In this document: piece by piece, positions 7,140-12,472 of the stretch
How positions within the stretch are numbered: the stretch's first letter is position 1
Layout: every line of letters begins with the position of its first letter
Origin: Lachnospiraceae bacterium UBA7109
GTDB lineage: Bacteria > Bacillota > Clostridia > Lachnospirales > Lachnospiraceae
Reading direction: 5' to 3'
NCBI GenBank assembly: GCA_002492335.1
Contig: DKYD01000109.1
Span: 41,423-54,309 of the forward strand
Length of the DNA: 12,887 nt
The notes under the pieces: model-generated
Told to the model about the DNA's origin: nothing
Databases searched by the model: none
The model's input: the letters and a program-made list of their open reading frames with translations, nothing else
Position numbers and translations under genes: made by a program

Positions 7140-7322
7140 GTCGGTGTCAAAAGATGCCATACGGATTGTTCCGCGCTTTGCGCTCCCACAATCCTGCCCA
7201 ATATTCGGATATCGTGGAGCTTACGCCCCACTTTTATCCTCATATTGGGGCGGGTCTCAAGGTCATTCATCCATCTTCGTGCAAGCACGATGTGGATTCA
7301 GACCTTTTGCCCCTGGCATCAT
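7135..7322. other. Multi-hairpin intergenic element with imperfect terminal inverted repeats
   Basis: A compact ~190-nt structured block. Ends 7135-7156 and 7301-7322 are imperfect inverted repeats (outer ATGATG and inner CAAAAG match; 16 of 22 positions identical). GATGCCA (7153-7159) is also a perfect inverse of 7314-7320. Inside are three hairpins. The first is GGATTGT/ACAATCC (7163-7169 with 7188-7194). The second is CCCAATAT/ATATTGGG (7197-7204 with 7242-7249), continuing as GGATA/TATCC and GTGG/CCAC. The third is AAGGTC/GACCTT (7259-7264 with 7301-7306), holding ATCCA/TGGAT and TCGTG/CACGA. Either a small RNA or a dispersed palindromic repeat (MITE-like) fits. ORFs through it look spurious, and strandedness is unclear. 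Confidence 0.6.
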
Positions 7323-7403
7323 AATATATTATTGCTTAAAATACTTGAAAAGTCAACGGTTTCAAATATAAGCATATGAATGAAGATAAGAAAATATGAG
7401 CAC

Positions 7404-7443
7404 GAAAAAAGCCGGTATTGTTGCCGGCTTTCTTCGTTTTTTT
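7404..7443. terminator. Strong intrinsic terminator, bidirectional
   Basis: The stem AAAGCCGG (7408-7415) pairs with CCGGCTTT (7424-7431), extendable by GAA/TTC with one mismatch, and is followed by a seven-T run (7437-7443). On the minus strand the same hairpin is followed by six T. No plus-strand protein gene ends nearby; the nearest upstream plus-strand structure is the folded element at 7135-7322. This suggests that the element, or something else in the gap, is transcribed. Confidence 0.8.
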
Positions 7444-7646
7444 GGTATGTCATTGAGAGGTCTTCCCTGTTGTATTGCATAATGTAATTGATGTATACTG
7501 ATGTCAGGTCTTTTTTGGGGGAAATGACCGAGAATCGTATACTGCAATAACGACAGGGACGGTTTTACTCAGTATGCGTGTCTGCAAAAGGATCGTACAT
7601 ATGAAAAAGAATCTTTTCCTTATTATAACAAGTATATCCTTAATGC

Positions 7647-7683
7647 AAAAAAAGACAGTTTCCCTCTTTTGGAAACCGCCTTT
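7647..7683 (-). terminator. Minus-strand intrinsic terminator
   Basis: Read on the minus strand, a 13-bp stem with two G-U pairs (plus 7671-7683 with 7651-7663) has a seven-base loop and is followed by a seven-T run (plus 7647-7653). This is a textbook rho-independent terminator. No convincing minus-strand gene precedes it, but a consensus minus-strand promoter lies only ~26 bases away. Confidence 0.8.
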
Positions 7684-7702
7684 GGTATCACATATCTAAG
7701 TC
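7648..7702 (-). ncRNA. Candidate ~55-nt RNA between an orphan promoter and terminator
   Basis: The minus-strand promoter at 7709-7737 predicts a start near 7702, and the terminator at 7647-7683 would end the transcript near 7648. The RNA would have ~19 unpaired 5' bases (beginning about GACTTAGATATG) and a terminator stem-loop. No ORF fits. It could be a small regulatory RNA, or the remnant of an attenuated leader whose gene was lost. It is predicted only from signal arrangement. Confidence 0.4.
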
Positions 7703-7708
7703 AGTTAC

Positions 7709-7737
7709 ACTATAGCACGTAAGAAAAGGCATGTCAA
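7709..7737 (-). promoter_or_regulatory. Near-consensus minus-strand promoter
   Basis: On the minus strand: perfect TTGACA (plus 7732-7737), a 17-base spacer and TATAGT (plus 7709-7714), eleven of twelve consensus positions. It points away from the S10 operon and directly into the terminator at 7647-7683. Confidence 0.7.
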
Positions 7738-7822
7738 TAGAAAGATAAAAAATATGCCAGGCCCCAATATACCAGAAAAGTAACAGTTCAGCCCACGCCG
7801 TTCTGGGAGGCGTCTGACATGC
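7729..7822. repeat. Inverted repeat block upstream of the S10 promoter
   Basis: An 8-base inverted repeat GCATGTCA (7729-7736) and TGACATGC (7815-7822) encloses ~78 bases that include ACGCC/GGCGT (7796-7800 with 7809-7813). The left arm overlaps the -35 of the minus-strand promoter. It may form an RNA or DNA structure or be a regulator site; no function can be assigned. Confidence 0.35.
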
Positions 7823-7860
7823 AATGTTCTTAAAAAAATACAATATTTGTAAGAAAAGGC

Positions 7861-7889
7861 TTGAAATATGCGGAAACATCAGATATACT
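7861..7889 (+). promoter_or_regulatory. Probable main promoter of the S10 ribosomal protein operon
   Basis: TTGAAA (7861-7866), a 17-base spacer and TATACT (7884-7889) match ten of twelve consensus positions. The upstream 7828-7858 is rich in A and T tracts, which could act as an UP element, as expected for a highly expressed operon. The predicted start near 7896 gives a leader of ~243 bases before rpsJ. Confidence 0.75.
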
Positions 7890-7895
7890 AAAAAA

Positions 7896-8138
7896 GCTGT
7901 GACATGATAGCTGAGAAGCGTGAGGTTGCTACTTATTATATGGTAGGTTTTCCGTGGAGCGAATGTCAAGTTAGGAAACTGGCGACAAGTCACTGTACGA
8001 ATCACAACTGATTACTGTTTACCAATATGGTAAAAGGTATGAAACAACGTGTGAGGTTCTCACGACACACACGGGAGAGTGTACAGTCACCGCTTGTCGT
8101 ACTGAAGTTAAAAGTACGAAAAGGAGGCGACTTTTTTT
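7896..8138 (+). promoter_or_regulatory. Folded 5' leader of the S10 operon, candidate ribosomal protein leader
   Basis: The ~240-base untranslated leader folds into two domains. The first is closed by TGACAT (7900-7905) with ATGTCA (7963-7968) and contains CTAC/GTAG. The second is closed by two coaxial long-range helices: CGACAAG (7983-7989) with CTTGTCG (8093-8099), and ACTGTAC (7992-7998) with GTACAGT (8081-8087). It encloses TTTACCA/TGGTAAA (8018-8024 with 8028-8034) and GTGAG/CTCAC (8051-8055 with 8059-8063). A final hairpin CGTACT/AGTACG (8098-8103 with 8113-8118) sits just before the ribosome binding site AAGGAGG (8121-8127). Seven T (8132-8138) directly precede the rpsJ ATG. S10 operons in gamma-proteobacteria are controlled by L4 through their leader; the same logic here is an inference. 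Confidence 0.55.
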
Positions 8139-8456
8139 ATGGCAAGTCAAGTAATGAGAATCACTTTGAAAGCGTATGACCATCAGTTAGTAGATGCATC
8201 CGCTAAGAAAATCATCGAAACTGTTAAGAAGAACGGATCACAGGTGAGCGGCCCTGTACCGCTTCCGACAAAAAAGGAAGTAGTTACAATCTTAAGAGCT
8301 GTACACAAATACAAAGATTCCAGAGAACAGTTCGAGCAGAGAACTCATAAGAGACTCATCGATATCATTACACCGACCCAGAAGACGGTGGATGCACTGT
8401 CTCGGTTAGAAATGCCGGCTGGTGTATACATTGATATCAAAATGAAAAACAAGTAA
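8139..8456 (+). CDS. rpsJ: 30S ribosomal protein S10
   Basis: The 105-residue S10 (uS10) is a 30S head protein and the partner of NusB in the NusA/B/E/G antitermination complex. Family features are clear: MRITLKAYDHQLVDASAKKI at 6-25, the GPVPLPTKK loop (~38-46), the REQFEQRTHKRLIDI segment, and VDALSRLEMPAGVYIDIKM at the end. The ATG at 8139 is preferred over the internal Met6 because AAGGAGG (8121-8127) serves it, though its 11-base spacer is longer than elsewhere in the operon. It is the first gene of the operon behind a long structured leader. Length is normal. Confidence 0.98.
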   Translation: MASQVMRITLKAYDHQLVDASAKKIIETVKKNGSQVSGPVPLPTKKEVVTILRAVHKYKDSREQFEQRTHKRLIDIITPTQKTVDALSRLEMPAGVYIDIKMKNK

Positions 8457-8464
8457 AACAGTAT

Positions 8465-8497
8465 TCCTAATATTTAGGATGAACGCCATGTGCGTTC
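8465..8497 (+). promoter_or_regulatory. Two tandem small hairpins between rpsJ and rplC
   Basis: TCCTAA-tat-TTAGGA (8465-8479) is followed at once by GAACGC-catgt-GCGTTC (8481-8497), each with a perfect 6-bp stem. They sit in the 68-base rpsJ-rplC spacer, ahead of the rplC ribosome binding site (AGGAGG 8511-8516). No T tract follows, so they are not terminators. An RNA processing site or protein-binding site is possible. Confidence 0.4.
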
Positions 8498-8524
8498 CGC
8501 TGTAAATCACAGGAGGTAATTATA

Positions 8525-9199
8525 ATGAAGAAAGCTATTTTGGCTACAAAGGTCGGAATGACTCAGATCTTCAGCGAAGACGGTACTCTGACACCGGTAA
8601 CTGTACTTCAGGCAGGTCCGTGTGTGGTAACACAGATCAAAACTGTAGAGAATGACGGTTATTCAGCAGTTCAGGTGGGATTCGTTGATAAGAAAGACAA
8701 GATTGTTAACAAAGACAAGGGCGGTAAGAAGGAAATCGTTCATCGTCATGGTGTTACAAAGGCAGAGCAGGGACATTTTGCAAAAGCTGGTGTATCCGGC
8801 AAGAGATTTGTGAAAGAGTTCAAGCTTGAGGGCGAGTATGAACTTGCACAGGAAATCAAGGTTGATATCTTTGAAGCGGGCGACAAGATTGACGCGACTG
8901 CAATTTCCAAAGGTAAAGGATTCCAGGGTGCGATTAAGAGACATAATCAGCACAGAGGGCCTATGACTCATGGTTCCAAGTTCCATCGTCATGCAGGTTC
9001 CAATGGTTCAGCATCTGATCCGAGTAAAGTGTTCAAAGGAAAGAAGATGCCGGGACAGATGGGAAACAGGAAAATCACGATTCAGAATCTTGAAGTTGTA
9101 CGTGTGGATGCAGAGAACAACCTGCTTCTCGTTAAAGGTTCTGTGCCGGGACCGAAGAAATGTCTTGTAACTATTAAAGAAGCAGTGAAAGCTAACTAG
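8525..9199 (+). CDS. rplC: 50S ribosomal protein L3
   Basis: L3 (uL3) is an early 50S assembly protein whose long loop reaches toward the peptidyl transferase centre. It opens with KKAILATKVGMTQIFSEDG and has the conserved loop SKGKGFQGAIKRHNQHRGPMTHGSKFHR (read as two overlapping motifs around residues 130-157). It ends MPGQMGNRKITIQNLEVV...PGPKKCLVTI. At 224 residues it is about 15 longer than the common ~209. The extra segment, around residues 64-78 (DKGGKKEIVHRHGVT), is basic and lies before the GHFAKAGV segment, where other L3 proteins have only a few residues. AGGAGG (8511-8516) lies eight bases before the ATG. Confidence 0.98.
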   Translation: MKKAILATKVGMTQIFSEDGTLTPVTVLQAGPCVVTQIKTVENDGYSAVQVGFVDKKDKIVNKDKGGKKEIVHRHGVTKAEQGHFAKAGVSGKRFVKEFKLEGEYELAQEIKVDIFEAGDKIDATAISKGKGFQGAIKRHNQHRGPMTHGSKFHRHAGSNGSASDPSKVFKGKKMPGQMGNRKITIQNLEVVRVDAENNLLLVKGSVPGPKKCLVTIKEAVKAN

Positions 9200-9228
9200 G
9201 GTTTGACGAGGAAGGAGGAAGACTTAAG

Positions 9229-9849
9229 ATGGCAAACGTATCTGTTTACAATATCGAAGGTAAAGAAGTTGGCAAAATCGATTTGAGCGATGCGGTATTT
9301 GGTGTTGAGGTAAATGAGCATCTTGTACACATGGCAGTAGTAAGCCAGCTTGCAAATAAACGTCAGGGAACACAGAAAGCGAAAACTCGTTCTGAAGTTT
9401 CCGGTGGCGGAAGAAAACCGTGGAGACAAAAAGGAACAGGTCATGCGAGACAGGGCTCAACAAGAGCTCCGCAGTGGACAGGCGGTGGAGTAGTATTTGC
9501 TCCGGTGCCGAGAGATTATTCATTTAAAATGAACAGAAAAGAGAAGAGAGCAGCGCTTTGTTCTGCACTTACTTCCAGAGTAGAAGAAAACAAGTTCATT
9601 GTAGTAGATGAAATCGCGTTTGACGAAATTAAGACAAAGAACTTTGCAAATATGTTAAAGAGCCTGGATGTATCTAAAGCATTAGTGGTATTAGAGGATG
9701 GCAATGTGAATGCTGAGCTTTCCGCAAGAAATATTGCAGATGTAAAGACGGCAAAGACGAACACGATCAATGTGTACGATATCTTAAAATATAACACGGT
9801 AATCGCTACAAAGGCAGCTGTTGCTAATATCGAGGAGGTGTACGCATAA
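9229..9849 (+). CDS. rplD: 50S ribosomal protein L4
   Basis: L4 (uL4), 206 residues, lines the nascent peptide exit tunnel with its long basic loop. In some bacteria it also represses its own operon. The loop is clear at ~44-90: KRQGTQKAKTRSEVSGGGRK, PWRQKGTGHARQGSTRAPQW, GGGVVFAP. The C-terminal globular part ends VYDILKYNTVIATKAAVANI, the usual final helix and strand. AGGAGG (9213-9218) lies ten bases before the ATG. The stop overlaps the rplW start in TAATG, so translation of the two is probably coupled. If this operon has L4 autoregulation, the folded rpsJ leader is the likely target. Confidence 0.98.
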   Translation: MANVSVYNIEGKEVGKIDLSDAVFGVEVNEHLVHMAVVSQLANKRQGTQKAKTRSEVSGGGRKPWRQKGTGHARQGSTRAPQWTGGGVVFAPVPRDYSFKMNRKEKRAALCSALTSRVEENKFIVVDEIAFDEIKTKNFANMLKSLDVSKALVVLEDGNVNAELSARNIADVKTAKTNTINVYDILKYNTVIATKAAVANIEEVYA

Positions 9850-10154
9850 TGGCAAATATTCAGTATTATGATGTAATCCTTAAACCAGTTGTTACAGAAA
9901 AGAGCATGGGACTTATGGGAGAAAAGAAATACACATTTCTTGTACACCCGGAAGCAACAAAGTCTCAGGTGAAAGAAGCTGTTGAGAAAATGTTCGAGGG
10001 AACAAAGGTTGCAAGTGTTAACACAATGAACCTTGAAGGAAAGAAAAAGAGAGTTCGCGGAACATTCTCGTATGGAAAAACAGCTAAGACAAAAAAAGCA
10101 ATCGTTCAGTTGACAGAAGACAGCAAGGATATTGAAATATTCGAGGGTCTGTAG
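9849..10154 (+). CDS. rplW: 50S ribosomal protein L23
   Basis: L23 (uL23), 101 residues, sits at the exit of the ribosomal tunnel and is the docking point for trigger factor and SRP. Diagnostic segments are YYDVILKPVVTEKSMGLMGE at 6-25, YTFLVHPEATKSQVKEAVEK at 28-47, and KKKRVRGTFSYGKTAKTKKA. The start overlaps the rplD stop by one base, and its ribosome binding site AGGAGG (9833-9838) lies inside rplD. The length is typical for bacterial L23. It is followed by an 88-base spacer, the largest gap between genes inside this operon. Confidence 0.98.
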   Translation: MANIQYYDVILKPVVTEKSMGLMGEKKYTFLVHPEATKSQVKEAVEKMFEGTKVASVNTMNLEGKKKRVRGTFSYGKTAKTKKAIVQLTEDSKDIEIFEGL

Positions 10155-10242
10155 AATTGACGAAAGCGAGCGATAGCGAGTTTCATGTATACGGTGCAAA
10201 TCCGTGATAACAATAATTAGAAATTTGAAAGGAGAAGTAATC
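10155..10242 (+). other. Unusually long rplW-rplB spacer with GCGA-rich repeat
   Basis: The 88-base spacer contains GCGAGCGATAGCGAG (10167-10181), built from three GCGA units and flanked by GAAA/TTTC that can pair. It is followed by ACGG/CCGT around a seven-base loop (10191-10205). It ends with the rplB ribosome binding site AAAGGAGA. No terminator or convincing promoter is visible. It could be a small inserted repeat or an RNA processing/regulatory site. Confidence 0.35.
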
Positions 10243-11085
10243 ATGGGAATTAAAACATATAACCCATATACGCCTTCCAGAAGACAGATGACCGGATCTG
10301 ATTTTGCGGAAATCACAAAGACAACTCCGGAAAAATCTCTGTTAGCTCCAAAGAGCAGACAGGCAGGACGTAATAACCAAGGTAAAATTACAGTTAGACA
10401 CCGCGGAGGCGGAGCTAAGAAAAAATATAGAATTATCGACTTTAAGAGAAAGAAAGATGGTATTGCAGCTACTGTAATCGGTATCGAGTATGATCCGAAC
10501 AGAACAGCTAACATCGCTCTTATCTGCTATGAGGACGGTGAGAAAGCTTATATCCTTGCACCAGAAGGATTAAAAGATGGAATGAAGATTATGAATGGTT
10601 CCGGAGCAGAGGTAAGAGTTGGTAACTGTCTTCCGCTTGCTGAGATTCCGGTAGGTACACAGATTCATAATATTGAACTTCATCCGGGAAAGGGCGGACA
10701 GCTTGTTCGTTCCGCAGGAAACAGCGCTCAGCTTATGGCGAAAGAAGGAAAGTATGCGACACTCAGACTTCCATCCGGTGAGATGAGAATGGTTCCGATC
10801 GTGTGCAGAGCTTCCATTGGAGTTGTAGGAAATGGCGATCACAACCTGGTTAACATTGGTAAAGCAGGACGTAAGCGTCACATGGGTATCAGACCGACAG
10901 TTCGTGGTTCTGTTATGAACCCGAATGACCATCCGCATGGTGGTGGTGAAGGTAAGACCGGTATCGGACGTCCGGGACCGTGTACACCTTGGGGTAAGCC
11001 AGCACTTGGTCTTAAGACAAGAAAGAAAAATAAAGCTTCTAACAAGATGATTGTAAGAAGAAGAGATGGTAAAGCGATTAAATAA
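10243..11085 (+). CDS. rplB: 50S ribosomal protein L2
   Basis: L2 (uL2), 280 residues, is needed for subunit joining and peptidyl transferase activity. It begins MGIKTYNPYTPSRRQMTGSD. It contains RHRGGGAKKKYRIIDFKR, the OB/SH3-like core, and the C-terminal NDHPHGGGEG loop with His230 and His232, the region contacting the catalytic centre in known ribosomes. It ends KASNKMIVRRRDGKAIK. The ATG at 10243 is chosen over an in-frame start at 10204 because AAAGGAGA lies about eight bases before it and the conserved N-terminus starts there; the 13 extra residues match nothing in the family. Confidence 0.98.
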   Translation: MGIKTYNPYTPSRRQMTGSDFAEITKTTPEKSLLAPKSRQAGRNNQGKITVRHRGGGAKKKYRIIDFKRKKDGIAATVIGIEYDPNRTANIALICYEDGEKAYILAPEGLKDGMKIMNGSGAEVRVGNCLPLAEIPVGTQIHNIELHPGKGGQLVRSAGNSAQLMAKEGKYATLRLPSGEMRMVPIVCRASIGVVGNGDHNLVNIGKAGRKRHMGIRPTVRGSVMNPNDHPHGGGEGKTGIGRPGPCTPWGKPALGLKTRKKNKASNKMIVRRRDGKAIK

Positions 11086-11108
11086 TTTCTATAAGGAGGT
11101 TAGAACCT

Positions 11109-11390
11109 ATGGCACGTTCAATTAAAAAAGGACCATTCGCAGACGCAAGCCTGCTTAAGAAGATTGATGCTATGAACGCTTCCGGCGACAAGTCAGTAAT
11201 TAAGACATGGTCCCGTCGTTCTACAATCTTCCCGAGTATGGTTGGACATACAATTGCCGTTCATGACGGAAGAAAACATGTACCTGTATATGTGACGGAG
11301 GATATGGTTGGTCACAAGCTTGGTGAGTTTGTTGCAACCAGGACATACAGAGGACATGGAAAAGATGAAAAGAAATCAAAGGTTAGATAA
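11109..11390 (+). CDS. rpsS: 30S ribosomal protein S19
   Basis: S19 (uS19), 93 residues, lies in the 30S head and contacts the A-site finger and S13. The whole family pattern is present: MARSIKKGPFAD start, KTWSRRSTIFPSMVGHTIAV, HDGRKHVPVYVTEDMVGHKL, and GEFVATRTYRGHGKDEKKSK at the end. AAGGAGG (11093-11099) lies nine bases before the ATG. It is 23 bases after rplB and 26 before rplV. Nothing unusual is seen. Confidence 0.98.
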   Translation: MARSIKKGPFADASLLKKIDAMNASGDKSVIKTWSRRSTIFPSMVGHTIAVHDGRKHVPVYVTEDMVGHKLGEFVATRTYRGHGKDEKKSKVR

Positions 11391-11416
11391 TTACAATATG
11401 AAAGGAGGGTTCATCC

Positions 11417-11803
11417 ATGGCAAAAGGACATAGATCCCAAATCAAGAGAGAGAGAAATGCTAACAAAGATACAAGACCTTCTGCTAAGTTATCTTACGCA
11501 AGAGTTTCTGTTCAGAAAGCATGCTTTGTATTAGATGCCATCAGAGGTAAGGATGTAACTACAGCACTTGGTATTTTAACTTATAATCCAAGATATGCTT
11601 CCAGTTTAATAAAGAAATTATTAGAGTCAGCAATTGCAAATGCTGAGAACAATAACGGTATGAATGCTGAGAATCTTTATATTGCAGAAGCTTATGCAAA
11701 CAAAGGACCAACAATGAAGAGAATCAGACCCAGAGCACAGGGAAGAGCTTACAGAATCGAAAAGAGAATGAGCCACATTACACTTGTGCTTGATGAGAGA
11801 TAA
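11417..11803 (+). CDS. rplV: 50S ribosomal protein L22
   Basis: L22 (uL22) lines the exit tunnel with its long beta-hairpin, here around GPTMKRIRPRAQGRAYRIEK (~97-116), the site where macrolide-resistance changes occur in other species. The core KLSYARVSVQKACFVLDAIR matches the family's start. Ahead of it is a basic N-terminal extension of roughly 20 residues (MAKGHRSQIKRERNANKDTR), giving 128 residues against ~110-113 in Bacillus. The ribosome binding site AAAGGAGGG (11401-11409) supports the ATG at 11417, so the extension is real. Its stop is 13 bases before rpsC. Confidence 0.97.
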   Translation: MAKGHRSQIKRERNANKDTRPSAKLSYARVSVQKACFVLDAIRGKDVTTALGILTYNPRYASSLIKKLLESAIANAENNNGMNAENLYIAEAYANKGPTMKRIRPRAQGRAYRIEKRMSHITLVLDER

Positions 11804-11816
11804 GAAGGAGGGCAAT

Positions 11817-12470
11817 ATGGGACAGAAAGTTAATCCTCATGGCTTAAGAGTCGGTATTATCAAAGACTGGGATTCCAAATGGTATGCGGAAAAAGATTTT
11901 GCAGATTACCTGGTAGAAGACCATGAAATCAGAACGTATCTTAAGAAAAGATTGTACAGCGCCGGTGTTTCCAAGATTGAAATTGAAAGAGCATCCGACC
12001 GTGTAAAAATTACAATTTATACAGCTAAGCCGGGTGTTGTAATCGGAAAAGGCGGAGCTGAGATTGAAAAAGTAAAAGGTGAACTTACTAAGTTTACAGA
12101 TAAGAAGTTAGTAGTAGATATTAAGGAAGTTAAGAGACCGGATAAAGACGCTCAGTTAGTGGCAGAGAATATTGCGCTGCAGCTTGAGAACCGTATCTCT
12201 TTCAGACGTGCAATGAAGTCCTGCATGTCCAGAACTATGAAATCAGGAGCACTTGGTGTTAAGACCTCCGTATCCGGACGTCTCGGCGGAGCTGATATGG
12301 CTCGTACAGAGTTCTACAGTGAGGGAACAATTCCACTTCAGACACTGAGAGCAAACATTGACTACGGATTCGCTGAGGCTAACACAACTTACGGTAAAGT
12401 TGGTGTTAAAGTATGGATTTATAAAGGCGAAGTTCTTCCGGAAAAAGCATCAAAGGAAGGAGATAGATAA
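11817..12470 (+). CDS. rpsC: 30S ribosomal protein S3
   Basis: S3 (uS3), 217 residues, lies at the mRNA entry tunnel and contributes to helicase activity there. It begins MGQKVNPHGLRVGIIKDWDS, has a KH RNA-binding domain with the GxxG loop in VVIGKGGAEIEKV (~75-87), and the C-terminal domain GRLGGADMARTEFYSEGTIP followed by DYGFAEANTTYGKVGVKVWI. The ATG at 11817 is chosen over an in-frame ATG at 11784 inside rplV because MGQKVNPHG is the universal start and AAGGAGGG (11805-11812) lies just upstream. rplP starts two bases after its stop. Confidence 0.98.
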   Translation: MGQKVNPHGLRVGIIKDWDSKWYAEKDFADYLVEDHEIRTYLKKRLYSAGVSKIEIERASDRVKITIYTAKPGVVIGKGGAEIEKVKGELTKFTDKKLVVDIKEVKRPDKDAQLVAENIALQLENRISFRRAMKSCMSRTMKSGALGVKTSVSGRLGGADMARTEFYSEGTIPLQTLRANIDYGFAEANTTYGKVGVKVWIYKGEVLPEKASKEGDR

Positions 12471-12472
12471 TC

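Noticed and set aside
7135..7322. Structured element as 6S RNA
   Set aside because: 6S is a long single rod with a central bubble, whereas this folds into three separate hairpins within a closing stem.
7135..7371. Plus-strand 78-codon ORF over the structured element
   Set aside because: The frame is explained by the hairpin repeats, there is no Shine-Dalgarno site, and the composition is not protein-like.
7362..7547. Minus-strand 61-codon ORF ending in YLHSYAYI
   Set aside because: It starts at TTG without a ribosome binding site and runs through the bidirectional terminator; most likely chance.
7941..7969. TTGACA and TATAAT on the minus strand as a second promoter in the S10 leader
   Set aside because: The two hexamers are about 23 bases apart, too far for a normal sigma-A promoter.
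7688..8005. Minus-strand 105-codon hydrophobic ORF upstream of rpsJ
   Set aside because: It starts at GTG with no ribosome binding site, overlaps the S10 promoter, the leader and the minus-strand promoter, and its product resembles no family.
9516..10514. Long minus-strand ORF (332 codons) opposite rplD-rplW-rplB
   Set aside because: It is a shadow of three certain ribosomal protein genes on the other strand, with no start signal or family match.
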